64,000 bases of DNA from Aquarana catesbeiana (Eukaryota > Chordata > Amphibia > Anura > Ranidae), in NCBI RefSeq assembly GCF_042186555.1, contig NC_133328.1, forward strand, positions 337,646,539 through 337,710,538. The letters run 5' to 3'. How positions within the stretch are numbered: the stretch's first letter is position 1; the number at the start of each line of letters is the position of its first letter. This document shows, in pieces, positions 32,863 to 44,696 of this stretch. A model generated the notes under the pieces. It did no database searches, was not told the origin of the DNA, and was given only the letters and a program-made list of their open reading frames with translations. The translations under genes were made by a program, and so were the position numbers.

Positions 32863-35800
32863 TTACCATGGCAACAGGACAGAGTCATTGAAGTTTGACA
32901 GGAACTGTTGTTTTATCCAAGGATGCCAAAGTTTTTCAAATTTTGGAATTTGATTTTGATCGATGGCTACCATCTTAGCATGGGACATTGTATTATTCAT
33001 TCTGTGAATTGTTTCTGCTAGTACCAATGTAGAAGATTTCCATGCCTTGGCCACTGTTTGTTTTGCAGCCGTTATTAGTTGGATCATAAGTTTGAATTGA
33101 GAGAGTGTTAACCATTCCGGTTTTAGATTAAGTAAAGTTAAATATGGATCTGGTTGTATTATTTTTTTAAATATTTTAGATGCAATCACAAAGACTTCCT
33201 TCCAGAAGGTTTGGATTACTGGGCATGTCCACCATATGTGTAAATATGTGCCTATTTCTGGGCATCCTCGAAAACAAAGAGCTGAGGTATTAGGTGAATA
33301 TTTTGCCACTCTAGCGGGTACAAGGTACCAGCGAGTTAGGACTTTATAATTTGTCTCCAGTGCTAAGATGTTGGGTGAAGATGACTTAGATGTGAGCCAT
33401 ATGTTAGACCAGTCCGTGTCTTCTAAAGTTCGTCCCAGGTCCTCCTCCCACCTCTGAACGTAAGAAGGTCTATTAAGATTTGCTACTCCATATAATTGAT
33501 TATAAAGTGATGAAATTGTACCTTTAGCAAATGGATCTTTTGTACAGATTGATTCAAAAATGGATAATTGGGATAATGGTGTATCCCCCTTTAGGAATGG
33601 TGTATAGAAATTTTTGATTTGGAGATATCTAAATATCTCAGAGTTTGGTAGATCATATTTTTCTCTAAGCGATGGGAATGAAAGGAATGATTTAGATGCT
33701 ATGAAGTCATTTAGTGTCTGAATGTCTGATGTTGTCCAAGCTTTAAAAGAATTTGGGTAGATCCATGCCGGATAAAAGGCCGGATTTCTGATAAAAGAAA
33801 GGAGAGGATTGTGTGGAGATTGTAACTGATATTTGGTTTTTAGTTTATCCCAGAGAGATAAGAAGTGTTTAGTTATGGGATTATGAATTTTAAAGCGGTC
33901 TTTAGGATCAAGCCATAATAAATTTGATATTAATAGAGGGTCATTTTCTGAAGCCTCTATAAATACCCATAATGGGATTTCCTGTTTTGCATGGTATTTG
34001 GACAGACTGGCCAAATGTGCTGCTCTGTAGTAGTTAGTAAAATTAGGGTATCCCAGGCCTCCTTTATTTTTGGGAAGATGTAGTGTGTGTATAGGTATAC
34101 GTGGTTTAGAAGAGCCCCATATAAACGAAGTTGCTCTTTTTTGTACTATTCTCAAAAAATAGGAAGGAATTGGAATAGGGAGGACTCTGAATAGATAAAG
34201 CAATTTGGGTAGAATAGTCATTTTGATTGCATTATTCTTCCCTATCCAGGATAAAGGAAGTTGCGACCATTGTTTTATTAGATTTGTGATCTGTCTTAAT
34301 ACAGGAGGATAATTGGTTGAGAATAAGTCAGAATGAGATGCTGTTAAATGAATTCCAAGATATGGGATTGATTTTTCTGCCCATGTGAATGGGAGTGCAG
34401 CCCTAGCTGGGATCAACTCCATGTTTGTGAGTGAAATATTAAGCACTAGGCATTTCTTAGGATTAATCATAAGGCCGGATAGGGCTGCAAACCCATCAAG
34501 AGCTGGTATTAAGTTAGGGCCAGAGACCTGTGGTGATGATAGAAAAAGTAATATATCGTCTGCAAATATACATAATTTGTGTGTAATACCTCCTACTTCA
34601 ATGCCAGTTATAGTTTGGTTTGTTCTGATGTATTGGGCCATGGGTTCGAGTATAAGGGCAAATAATAAGGGAGATAATGGGCAACCCTGTCGGGTACCTC
34701 TTTTGATATTAAAGGCTTCAGATTTGTATCCAGCATATTTTATATAGGCTTTGGGTTTATTATATAATGCTTTGATCCATGTTAAAAAGTGGGGTCCAGA
34801 ACCCCATTTTTGTAATGAATATTGCATATATTGCCAGGATACTGTGTCAAATGCCCTCTTAATATCGAGAGATAGAAAACATAAAGAGATTTTCCGTTTT
34901 TTAGCAATATGTGCCAATAACACTGCCCTGCGTATATTATCGCCTGCCTGTCTATTTGGCATGAAGCCTACTTGATCTCTATGTATTAATTTTCCTATAA
35001 TGCTATTGAGGCGTTTTGCTATTATTTTTGCTAATAATTTAATATCGAGGTTTAACAGAGAGATAGGCCGATAATTCACACAGGAAGTATCATCAGAAAG
35101 GGGTTTTGGGATCATACAAACAATTGCCATTAGTGTTTCTTGCCGAAAAGAATGTCCATCTAGAAGTTTGTTAAAAGTTTCAGTGAGAATGGGAGAGAGT
35201 ATTTCTGAGAATGTTTTATAGTATAAAGCGGAGTAGCCGTCTGGGCCTGGTCTTTTGTTAAGTTTTAGGTCTTTTATGGCGTTAGCAACTTCATCTATAG
35301 TTATAGGCTCATCCAAACTGCTTTTTTGATTCTGAGATAACTCAGGTAAGGTTATTTTTGAGAAGAAGGATTCAGCCTCTGTAGGATTAAATTCATTGTT
35401 TGTCTTGTATAAAGTTGCGAGATGTGAGTGAAATTTATGGACTATTTTAACTGGATTACAAGTGTAAACATTTTTTGATAATTTCAAACGTATTGGTTTG
35501 AAAGATTTGTTAGTTGAATTTAATGCCCGAGCCAAATATGTACCTGGTTTGTTTGTATTCATGTAGAAATTGTGTTTGGAGCGTTTGAGGGATTTATCAA
35601 CTGACTCAGTGAGAAATAGATCGTATTCCAATCTAGATTTTTCCAGATGAGATTTTGTACTCTGAGATGGATTATCTTGAAATGATATGTAGGCTGCATT
35701 AAAATTGAGTTCTAGTTTTTTTGCTAGATTTTTGCGTTCCCGTTTAAATAGTGCCATTTGTCTTTGTATTGTACCACGCAAGACAGGCTTATGAGCTTCC

Positions 35801-36549
35801 CACAGTGTTATTGGGGAGATGTCTGTTGTATTATTAATTGATATGTATTCCTTTAAAGCTTGTTCAATGGCCATCTGATGTAGTGGGTGTTTGAGCATTA
35901 TGTCCGGTAAGTACCACGTTGGGTCATGCGCTTTTGGTATGGCTGAGGCTATAGTAGTGTATACTGCATTATGGTCAGACCACGGAATCGGAATTATATC
36001 TGATGCAATAATTTCTGGTATCATTCCTATTGTTAGAAAAATATGATCTATTCTGGTGAAGGTTTGATGAGGGTGCGAGAAATAAGTGAATTTCTTTTTC
36101 ATTGGGTTACTTTCTCTCCATGAATCTACCAGATTGTATTTGGAAAGAAGTTGAGAAAAAGGTAATCTAGAGGTTATTTTGGATGGTGTAAAAGGTGATT
36201 TATCTAAAAATGGGAGGAGGACCTGGTTCGAATCCCCACACATTATCACTGTTCCTATTTTGTGTGTATTAATCACTTGTAATATATGTGAGAGGAATGG
36301 TGTAGGTTGTTTGTTAGGAGCGTAGTAGGAAATCACCGTGATTGCTGTATCCATTATATAACCCATGAGTATCAGGTATCTACCTTCTGGGTCTTTAATT
36401 TCTGATGATAAGGTGAATGGTGTGGATCGGTGAAATGCAATTAGAGTTCCCCTTTGCTTGGTACAGGCAGAAGCCGTGTAAATTTGTTGATAAAAAGGAG
36501 AAATATATTTGGAGTAGAATCTTTGGTGAAGTGTGTTTCTTGGAGGCAT
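32863..36549 (-). CDS. L1-a ORF2 protein: endonuclease and reverse transcriptase
   Basis: ORF2p nicks target DNA and reverse-transcribes the element RNA. This frame of 1,228 residues is open. It contains most of the APE-type endonuclease (RIDHIF and SDHNAVY are present; the usual GDFN reads GDSN), then a long linker and the RT: KRPGPDGYSALYYKTF, PISLLNLDIKLLAKI, LDIKRAFDTVSW, RGTRQGCPLSPLLF and the FADD active site. A C-terminal Cys/His cluster follows (CFRGCPEIGTYLHIWWTCP). The start at 36549 is not the true start: the Asn and Glu motifs of the endonuclease (QKRTKAFRTFHNKKAH, QETHF) are readable just upstream (about 36500-36620) in another frame. An early frameshift plus the GDFN change probably disable it. 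Length otherwise fits the family. Confidence 0.88.
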   Translation of the reverse strand: MPPRNTLHQRFYSKYISPFYQQIYTASACTKQRGTLIAFHRSTPFTLSSEIKDPEGRYLILMGYIMDTAITVISYYAPNKQPTPFLSHILQVINTHKIGTVIMCGDSNQVLLPFLDKSPFTPSKITSRLPFSQLLSKYNLVDSWRESNPMKKKFTYFSHPHQTFTRIDHIFLTIGMIPEIIASDIIPIPWSDHNAVYTTIASAIPKAHDPTWYLPDIMLKHPLHQMAIEQALKEYISINNTTDISPITLWEAHKPVLRGTIQRQMALFKRERKNLAKKLELNFNAAYISFQDNPSQSTKSHLEKSRLEYDLFLTESVDKSLKRSKHNFYMNTNKPGTYLARALNSTNKSFKPIRLKLSKNVYTCNPVKIVHKFHSHLATLYKTNNEFNPTEAESFFSKITLPELSQNQKSSLDEPITIDEVANAIKDLKLNKRPGPDGYSALYYKTFSEILSPILTETFNKLLDGHSFRQETLMAIVCMIPKPLSDDTSCVNYRPISLLNLDIKLLAKIIAKRLNSIIGKLIHRDQVGFMPNRQAGDNIRRAVLLAHIAKKRKISLCFLSLDIKRAFDTVSWQYMQYSLQKWGSGPHFLTWIKALYNKPKAYIKYAGYKSEAFNIKRGTRQGCPLSPLLFALILEPMAQYIRTNQTITGIEVGGITHKLCIFADDILLFLSSPQVSGPNLIPALDGFAALSGLMINPKKCLVLNISLTNMELIPARAALPFTWAEKSIPYLGIHLTASHSDLFSTNYPPVLRQITNLIKQWSQLPLSWIGKNNAIKMTILPKLLYLFRVLPIPIPSYFLRIVQKRATSFIWGSSKPRIPIHTLHLPKNKGGLGYPNFTNYYRAAHLASLSKYHAKQEIPLWVFIEASENDPLLISNLLWLDPKDRFKIHNPITKHFLSLWDKLKTKYQLQSPHNPLLSFIRNPAFYPAWIYPNSFKAWTTSDIQTLNDFIASKSFLSFPSLREKYDLPNSEIFRYLQIKNFYTPFLKGDTPLSQLSIFESICTKDPFAKGTISSLYNQLYGVANLNRPSYVQRWEEDLGRTLEDTDWSNIWLTSKSSSPNILALETNYKVLTRWYLVPARVAKYSPNTSALCFRGCPEIGTYLHIWWTCPVIQTFWKEVFVIASKIFKKIIQPDPYLTLLNLKPEWLTLSQFKLMIQLITAAKQTVAKAWKSSTLVLAETIHRMNNTMSHAKMVAIDQNQIPKFEKLWHPWIKQQFLSNFNDSVLLPW

Positions 36550-36649
36550 ACTATGTGAGCCTTCTTGTTATGGAAAGTACGGAAGGCTTTGGTCCTTTTT
36601 TGAGGGACATTTATCCCCTGAAAGTATATTCAGTGGTGCCATGGCAATA

Positions 36650-37589
36650 GATCAAATAGTTTTGACTTACTTTTTGTTATGCAGAGCTGACTGCGCAGAT
36701 CAACCTGTGTGGACTGAAGAGATGAATAGATAGAAAAGAAACCAGTGAATTCTGGAGTAAAGAGTAAACAAAAAACATATGAGATTAGATGATACATTGT
36801 ATAAATTATTTTTTGCAAGTAATCACAATTTACCCGTGAAAGAGAATAAATATCTCTCTCAGGGGAATAAGTGCCTTCGTCACACTCCCACATAATATGG
36901 TTGGGAGAATGAGGAGGGCTAATGGGGGTACACGGATCTTCTGCTTACAGGAGAGAAGTGCTATGTCAAAAGTCATCAAAATGATGTTTCATTAATTGGA
37001 GTGCAGAATATAGTTTTTGTTGAAATTATTTATTCTAGGGTGGTTGTATATGGTTAGTCTTGCCCTAAGCTAAATAATTCAGTTAGAAAGGTACTGTTAA
37101 TAACTTTGGTATTGATGAAGATAGTTTGAATTATTTTGGGATTTTAACCCTTTTAGAGTAAACAATTACATATTTTATTCATACGTAACTGTTTAGATAT
37201 GTTAACTCATAAAATTGAGGTTGTATTGCTTCAGATTAGAATAAACAAAAACATAATTCTAGGAACTAGTTAGGTAATAATATATTTGTTTTAAGAAAAG
37301 AAAGAAAAAGCTTCCATTACTTCTGGATTATTGAACATATTTGTCCTAAAAAGTAATAAATCTATTGTTATTACCTGATAATATATAACTGAACAAGAAT
37401 TTCCTTATTTCACTTATATATTCTAAGGCTATATGAATCAGAAGTAATAAGAAATATAACTGGAATGTAACATGATCCCACACAGTGTGTGACTATCAGA
37501 ATGCAGTTACATTCAGTTATAAATATAGGTTTTTTTATAGAGAACCATCTCTTAGTATAATAAATGAAGAGATATCAGGAATTAGGATG
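36650..37589 (-). other. L1-a inter-ORF region
   Basis: AT-rich sequence without coding signs between ORF1 and ORF2. The long spacer resembles the one in L1-b. Confidence 0.5.
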
Positions 37590-38780
37590 TCAGTCCATTG
37601 AATCTTCTTGGTCCATGGATGATGTGGCATAACGGCCTCTTTTGTGAGAATGATGATTCCCATTTTGTTCTGAAATTTTCTGGGTGCTGCCTGAAGGTGA
37701 AGATGATGCCATTCTTCTGCGTGTGGGAGTGTTGCTGCTTGTGGGTTCTGTCAGATTTAATTTTAAAAGGGTTTGTTGTAGTTCATCTGCTGATCTGCTT
37801 CTGTAAATTGTACCTTGGTAGTTAAATCTGACTGAAAAGGGGAAGCCCCATTGATACATAATGTTGTGGCGTTGCAGTCCCATTAGTTGGGGTTTCATGG
37901 ATCGTCTTTTAGTAATAGTAAGTTGGGATAGGTCAGCAAAAATGTGATAATTGTGTCCTTGAAAATTAAGTTCCTTTTTTTCTCTTGCAGCAATTAGTAT
38001 TTGTTCTTTCGTTCTGTAATAATGAAATTTTGTGATTATATCACGTGGGGGTCCATCTTTCTTTTTGGCTGTGAGGGCTCTGTGTACTCTGTCCAGTTCT
38101 AAACGTTCAATAGGGATATCTGGCTTTAGTTCTTGTAATAGAGCAGTAATAGTAGATTGCAGGTCTGTCACAGTTTCAGGTATTCCCCTTATGCGTAAGT
38201 TTGAACGTCTGGCTCTATTTTCGTAATCTTCGAGCTTAGTTTGAAGTATTAAATTCTCTTTTTTTAATTGTTCCAATTCTGTTATATTTTCTTGGGTTGT
38301 AATTTCAATTTCATCCATTTTTATTTCTAAGGCTGCGGTGCGGTTTCCCAGCTCTCTTATTTCTTTGGTTAGGCTTTTTGTTATTTGGTCTGAGGTTTGT
38401 TTTAAAGCCTTATGAAGCATCTTTTCAAATTGTAATAATATTACTGGGGATACTGAGGAGGCTTGTGGAGAAGTTTGTGAGAGGATTTGTTCTGTATCTG
38501 ACTCAAATGGAGAGTCTTGCTGTGACATTTTCTGTCTGTGAGAGCGCCCTGATGCTGTATCTTGTGAGGTGACTGGAGCTGCTTCAGCTGCAGTGAGTGC
38601 CTGTGAGCTCTTTGTGAGGTGATTTTTATTTCTGCCACGGTTTCCTCCCAGTACCATATTTCCTGCCCAAACTTTCACAGTTTGTTCCCTGGGGCAAAAA
38701 GGTTCAAATGGATACCTTTTGAGCCTGCAGGCTCCGCTTTGTCCTTCTCTTCTCTCCTCAGCGGTGTGGAGCTCTAACAA
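37590..38780 (-). CDS. L1-a ORF1 protein (RNA-binding)
   Basis: Open over 396 codons; the true start is probably the internal ATG at 38657 (MVLGGNRGRNKN), which gives about 355 residues, because the first 41 codons look like 5' UTR. A Ser/Gln-rich N-terminus leads into a long coiled coil (about residues 115-190 of the full frame: FEKMLHKALKQTSDQITKSL, then IRELGNRTAALEIKMDEIEI and ELEQLKKENLILQTKLEDYE). The RRM signature DYENRARRSNLRIRGIPE follows, then a C-terminal domain (DRVHRAL, PRDIITKFHYYRTKEQIL) and a basic tail. No lesion is visible. Confidence 0.88.
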   Translation of the reverse strand: MLELHTAEERREGQSGACRLKRYPFEPFCPREQTVKVWAGNMVLGGNRGRNKNHLTKSSQALTAAEAAPVTSQDTASGRSHRQKMSQQDSPFESDTEQILSQTSPQASSVSPVILLQFEKMLHKALKQTSDQITKSLTKEIRELGNRTAALEIKMDEIEITTQENITELEQLKKENLILQTKLEDYENRARRSNLRIRGIPETVTDLQSTITALLQELKPDIPIERLELDRVHRALTAKKKDGPPRDIITKFHYYRTKEQILIAAREKKELNFQGHNYHIFADLSQLTITKRRSMKPQLMGLQRHNIMYQWGFPFSVRFNYQGTIYRSRSADELQQTLLKLNLTEPTSSNTPTRRRMASSSPSGSTQKISEQNGNHHSHKRGRYATSSMDQEDSMD

Positions 38781-39689
38781 TGCATGTCTGCTCCGCTAGG
38801 CTCCGCCTCCTGCCTCCCCTAAACTCATATTTCATTTTAATTTCTGCTTGTGTTTCTTATCTGTCTCCTAGGTTCTCAAATGGCCTTTTATTTTTGGCCA
38901 TTTTCTTCAATAGTGCAAACGTAACTTATTTGATACATGCGGTGACAATCTCTTCTTCAGCTAACTATTATGTTGTGCTGTGGGTCTGCTACACACACAC
39001 AATGTTATTGTTGGTAATGTATGTAATGCATTAATGATAAAAATCATTTTCTTTTTTTTTTTTTTTCCACAAAAAAAGATTTTATTGAAAAAGGAATAAG
39101 ATAGCAAGTACAATACATCGAAAGAGTATCAAAAAGAATCATACAGTAGACTCATTGGACAACGATACATCATAATGGTTATTGTTATAACACGTTTGAA
39201 TTTACAGAGTGCCTATGTAATTATTGAAGTATACACACAAGAGGGGGCACACTTGATAGCAAGAACTGTACCATTGTTGCTAAAACTGTAATAAAAATGT
39301 TCCAGTGTCACTGGTACAGAAAGGTCCAATGTCCGTCCTGTTCCTTGAATACATTACATATACAGATACAGGTTTGAGTGTCTGTTAGTGGGGGATTTTG
39401 CACGTTTAGACGATCCTGCATGGAGCGTAACCCCATATTCAGAAAAGAAAAAATAAAAGGATGGGTAGGGGGGGTCGTTAAGACAAAAAAAAAAAAAAAA
39501 CAGGGGTTAGGGGGGAGGTATAGGGGAAGAAGGGGAAAAGGGGAGAAAAGAAGAGATAATAGATAGGTCGAGGAAGGCAGATGGAGAGGTGGGGAGAGAG
39601 AGAGGGGGGACCGCCCCTCAGTCCAAGCCCCACGAGCGCTCCCCCGGGTCATGGGGGTCGTAGATATTAGGCTATAAAAGGGAGGGTGT

Positions 39690-42600
39690 TTAGGACGGTA
39701 AGGAAGATTTATAGTAATCAGTGGTTTTAAAATGGGACCAACAAGCCCATATGATAGTAAATTTTTGGATACGGTCTTGGGATATGTGAATCAGTTCTTC
39801 CATCTCCTCGATCTTTGCAACCCTGGTTAACCATTCTGTAATGGTCGGGGGATTAATTGAACGCCAGTGTGCGGGAATACACGTTCTAGCGGCGTTTACC
39901 ATGTGCATTGCAAGTGATTTGTGGTAAACTTTTTTGGACAAGGTTGAATGATGGAGGAGATATTGGGCCGGGTTAAAGTCTAAAGAATAGGTAGTTACCC
40001 GTGTAATAACCGAGTGTACCTCTTTCCAAAATGGTTGAATTAATGGGCATTCCCACCAGATGTGTAACATATTTCCTATTGCCTTATTGCATCTCCAGCA
40101 AATGTTAGGGATGGAGGGCGAAAAGTGATGTAATCGTGCGGGAGTTCTATACCATTTTGTGGCAATTTTGTACCCGTTCTCTTGAATTGCTACATTCATA
40201 GACCCCTTGTGAGCATATGTAAGGATAGATTCCCAGTCGTCATCAGAAAAATTAATTTGCAGGTCTCTCCCCCAGGATAGTCTTGAGGTTTCCGTCTGTG
40301 GGCGAAGCGAGTCCTCCTGGAGGAAGGAATAAATCATGGAGATTAAGTGTCCTTGTGGAATGGACTGAGAGTACATTGTTTCGAACGGGGTAAGTGGTCT
40401 TGTCCAGAGGTCGTTTGTGTTGGTCGATGTGAAAAAGTGTCTTAGCTGTCTGTAAGACCAAAAGGGGAACTCTTTTGTGCGTGAGATGGATTTTAATTCG
40501 TTATATGTACGTAACCTCCCATCAACAAAAAAGTGACGGGCATAGATATCGTCGTGTGGCCACTCTTGTGTTAGGAAAGAATTTGATTCTCCAGGAGGAA
40601 ATTCAGGGTTGGCCCGAAGAGGGGTCAACGGTCCTGGTGTTGAGACTATGTGGTATAAGTGCTTTGCTGTGGAGAAAGCTCGCAATGATGGGTATATAAG
40701 CGGGTGTGCTTTAACAGCGTGGGGGTAGTGTTGCATTGGAACCCATGTCAGGGTGTGCAAAGGTATAGTGCTAGAGGCATTTTCCAAAATGGTCCATAGT
40801 TTGCTTAGTTTGTGGGTTTTCCAGTTAACCACTCTAGAGAGATGGCAAGCTAAGTAATACTTATGTAGATCTGGCAAGGCAATCCCCCCTTTCGTTTTGG
40901 AGCATGTCAGCTTCGTATATTTGATGTGGGGGGGACCGCTTCTCCAGATAAATTTTGAACAGGCTTTTTTATAGGTCAAAAAGAAAGATGGGGGCAGGTG
41001 GATTGGGATCGTTTGCATGAGATACAGGAGACGGGGAAGGATTATCATCTTTATCAATGCCGAGCGACCAAACCAAGAAACATTCAGGGTATTCCAGTTT
41101 TGAAGGTCTGTTTGGATTTTCGTCAAGGCATTGAGAAAGTTGTGATCATAGAGCTCTGTTAGATGTCGGGGGATTCTAATGCCTAGGTAGGTAATATAGT
41201 CATTTTCCCACTGAAATGGGAACGAAGCTTGGCAGTGAGTAACTTCTGATGGTGGGAGAGAGACATTAAGGGCCTGGGATTTAGAATAGTTAATCTTAAA
41301 ATTGGACAATGTTCCAAAGTGGCTAATATCTTTCAACAGGTTGGGAAGGGATATGCGCGGTGATTGCAGTGATAATAGGATGTCGTCTGCAAAAGCGGCA
41401 ACCTTAAATTCCCTGCGGTTTATGGGGATACCCTGAATATCAGGGTTGGCTCTTATTCTGTTGAGAAGGGGTTCAAGGGATAGGACAAAAATTAGGGGGG
41501 ACAGAGGGCATCCTTGACGGATACCGTTGTTGATACGGAAGGCGTTCGACAGGAGGCCATTTGCTTTAACTCTTGCTTTTGAAGTAGTATATAGGGCACT
41601 AACGTGTGCCAACATGCGTGGTAGGAGGCCAATCCCTTTGAGTACCTCTTGCATGTAGTCCCAGGCCACCCTGTCGAACGCCTTCTCAGCATCCAGGGAT
41701 AAGAGAAATCCCTTGGTATTGGATGTATTGAGCCAGTGGTGTAGGTTCAGGGTGCGAATGGTATTGTCTCTTGCCTCTCTGCCCGGGATAAAGCCTACTT
41801 GATCGGGCAAAATTAGGTCTGGAATCAGGGGTAATAATCTATTGGCTATAATTTTGGCATACAGTTTAATATCTACATTGAGCAGCGATATGGGTCTATA
41901 ATTGGAAACTAACATTGGGTCTTTGTCTGCTTTGGGTATCACTGCTATCTGGGCTTCTAACATGTGTCCAGATGTGGCGAGTGGATTTGAAAGAAAATTA
42001 AAGGCCGACAACATTTTGGGTGCTAGTGTCTCTAGGAAAGTTTTGTAGTATATGAGGGGTAGGCCATCAGGGCCTGGGCTTTTGCCCGCCTTCGTTTGTT
42101 TAATGGCAAGGTTGAGTTCTTCTATGGTCACGGGGGACTCCAATTCCTTAGCTTTTTGTGTTGGTATAGGCTTAGGGCAGTATTGGGTTAAGAACTCTTG
42201 AATTTGTGAGGACCTGACATGTGCGGAAGGAGAGTCTGGTGGATTTTGAGGTAAGTTGTACAACTTAGAGTAAAACTCCTCAAAGTGTTTGGCTATATCC
42301 TCATTTTTGGAGAGAAGTGTGCCTTTTGCAGTGCGGAGGTGGTGTATAGTGGAGGATGTTTTAGCTGCCTGGATTGTGCGAGCGAGAAGTCTCCCGCTTT
42401 TATTGCCGTATTAATAAAACACTTTTTGACCTAGGATGTATCTTCGCCTAGTGCGTTTCCCCAGTTCGTCTAGCAAAGATGCTCTTGCCTGTGAGAGGGC
42501 TTGTAGTGTGGATTGAGAGGTGGACTTTTTATGAGTTGTTTCGAGTCTGCGGATAGTTGCGGTAAGGACTTTAATCTGCTCTTGGTGTCTCTTTTTTTCC

Positions 42601-42908
42601 GCCGTGGCTAGGGCTATGAGTTTGCCTCTCAAAACGCACTTGTGTGCTTCCCACAGCGTCACCGGAGTGACATCTGGAGATGAATTTTCCTGGAAGTATA
42701 ATTGGATTTGGGCGTTCAGTTGCCGGATTGTTTCGGGGTCTTTTAGGAGAGAAGGGTTCAATCTCCAGGTTTTGGTGGTCTTACGCGATTCTGGGAATGA
42801 AAGGGTCATCGTAATGGGGTGGTGGTCAGATAGGAACATGCTTTCTATTGTGGCTTGTGAGAGATATGAGAGGTCTGGTTGGGATAGGAATAGATGATAG
42901 ATAATCAA
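39690..42908 (-). pseudogene. L1-b ORF2, linker, RT and C-terminus (one nonsense codon)
   Basis: One frame from 42908 to 39690 is interrupted only by TAA at 42408-42410. Before the stop come the end of the endonuclease (LSDHHPITMTLSF) and a helical linker. After it come FYSKLYNLPQNPP, the RT (GKSPGPDGLPLIYYKTF, PISLLNVDIKLYAKIIANRL, LDAEKAFDRVAWDYM, GIRQGCPLSPLIF, FADD) and the Cys/His cluster (CWRCNKAIGNMLHIWWECP). The endonuclease N-terminus (43545 to about 42890) is in a different frame. With only a nonsense codon and one frameshift it is a recent casualty. Confidence 0.88.
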
Positions 42909-43545
42909 TTCTAGAATATTTCTGATGTGGGGGAGAGAAGTATGTATAGTCTCTATCTGTCGGATATAAAGTGCGCCATGAGTCGTGTAGGGTGAGGTTT
43001 TGTAGTTGGAGTTTCATTTGTTTTAAGGCTCGGAATGGGAGTGTGGAAGTGCCAGTAGAGGTGTCTAGGCAAGGGTTCAGTGGAACATTGAAATCTCCTC
43101 CCAGTATCAAAATGCCTGTTTGGAAAGATGAGAGTAAGTCACATATTTTCCGGAGGAAAGAAACCTGATGGTCGTTTGGGCAGTATATATTCGCTATTGT
43201 GATGGGTTTGGACGCATACGTGCCTTTGATGAAAATGTATCTGCCTTCCTGGTCAATCAGTGTGTCAGATAAGTGAAAGTCTGCATGTTTGGAGATAAGT
43301 ATAGAAACTCCTTTTGTCTTAGAAGATGGAATTGTAGAGTGTAAGGCTTGTTTGTATACATGGTACATCAGTTTAGGTATGGCTTTAGTTCGGAAATGTG
43401 TCTCTTGCAGTAACAGGAAGTGAGCTTTATGTTTCGTGAGTTCTGAGAGAACTTGAGATCTCTTTTCAGGGAGGTTTAGGCCTCTTACATTTAGTGACAA
43501 GCATTTGAGTGAGAGTTGATAGTTGCTGGTGGCACTCTTCTGCAT
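42826..43545 (-). pseudogene. L1-b ORF2, endonuclease domain (frameshifted from the rest)
   Basis: The frame opens MQKSATSNYQLSLKCLSLNV and carries the APE-type motifs in order: NVRGLNLPEKR, LLLQETHF, ANIYCPNDHQ, GGDFN, DYTYFSPPHQKYSRIDY. The SDHHP motif lies after a frameshift near 42890-42908, in the frame of the downstream ORF2 piece. Confidence 0.88.
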
Positions 43546-44275
43546 TGTGTTAGTGTTGCGAATGATGAGAAAAGTTTAAATGAGTGTTAGCTTGTCTTCT
43601 AGTACTGTTTGCCTGATCGGGGGAGTTCAAGGCTCGACGACGGGGAGCAGGACGGAGGGGCGGCCCCTTGAGAAAATAAACAAAAGGGAATAGGTATAAA
43701 ATGGGGAGAAAGGGAAAGAAAAGAGAAGGGAAAAAGATAAAGGGGTGGGGTGGGGTGTTTGGACGGGGGTAGTATGAAACGAGGGGGGAGGGAGGAAAAG
43801 GAGTAAACCAGAAGAAGGGGGGGGGAAGGGAGGGAGAGGGGAAAAAACACCAGATAAGGAACTGGGCGAGTCAGTTACCAGAGGTGGTCGTAGGCGTGCC
43901 TATCCACCTAATAATAATTCCGGGTTGGTAGCTCAAGTCCGTACGGACAGCTATGTGGGGTACGTAGGGTTGAGCGGGTACGAGATGTGTTGCACTAGTG
44001 GGGACGAGTGGAGAGATATTTCTCGGTTGGGTGGGGTGTACAAAAATTATAGTAGTCTGGATTTCAGGCGACGAAAAAACATATGGCAGTTAAGTAGGGG
44101 GTATGAAATATGGGCAGGCTACTGTATCTAAGGTGGACGTATCTTGGGCACTATAATGTTGAATAAGGGCTTGGGTCAGTGTTAACTGAGGGTAAAGGGG
44201 CTACCTGTACCAAATTGAACTGAGAGAAAGCAAAAACATAAACATAGGTCTAAACCTAACACTAATGCCCCGTAC
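43546..44275 (-). other. L1-b inter-ORF region, part 1
   Basis: Purine-rich on the plus strand (GGGGAGAAAGGGAAAG blocks near 43700-43850), without coding signs; runs up to the MITE. Confidence 0.5.
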
Positions 44276-44696
44276 ACACGGTCGGACTTTGTTCGGACAT
44301 TCCGACAACAAAATCCTAGAATTTTTCCGCCGGATGTTGGCTCAAACTTGTCTTGCATACACACGGTCACACAAAGTTGTCGGAAAATCCGATCATTCTA
44401 AATGCGGTGACGTAAAACACGTACGTCGGGACTATAAATGGGGCAGTGGCCAATAGCTTTCATCTCTTTATTTATTCTGAGCATGCGTGGCACTTTGTCC
44501 GTCGGATTTGTGTACACACGATCGGAATTTCCGACAACGGATTTTGTTGTCGGAAAATTTTATATCCTGCTCTCAAACTTTGTGTGTCGGAAAATCCAAT
44601 GGAAAATGTGTGATGGAGCCTACACACGGTCGGAATTTCCGACAACAAGATCCTATCACACATTTTCCGTCGGAAAATCCGACCGTGTGTACGGGG
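44276..44696. mobile_element. Harbinger MITE, copy 2, inside L1-b
   Basis: Same ends (TGCCCCGTACACACGG ... CCGTGTGTACGGGGCA) and interior as copy 1 at 29072-29493, and less decayed: the TCCGACAACA units are better preserved. Flanks are TAA on the left and TTA on the right, so the duplication, if 3 bp, has one change. Confidence 0.92.

Larger units (their letters stand above)
32433..38818 (-). mobile_element. L1-a: near full-length Tx1-like L1 LINE
   Basis: The 14-bp duplication CTAAACTCATATTT (32419-32432 and 38819-38832) brackets the element exactly; the first base of the right copy could also belong to the L1. On the minus strand it has a short 5' UTR, ORF1, an inter-ORF region of about 900 bp, ORF2 and a 3' UTR of about 430 bp with AATAAA near the end but no long A-tail. 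It lies in the 3' flank of the Harbinger transposase, in the opposite orientation. Confidence 0.92.

Noticed and set aside
36225..36235. GGTTCGAATCC, a perfect tRNA B-box-like sequence
   Set aside because: It lies antisense in the L1-a endonuclease coding region, with no A box, cloverleaf or terminator around it.
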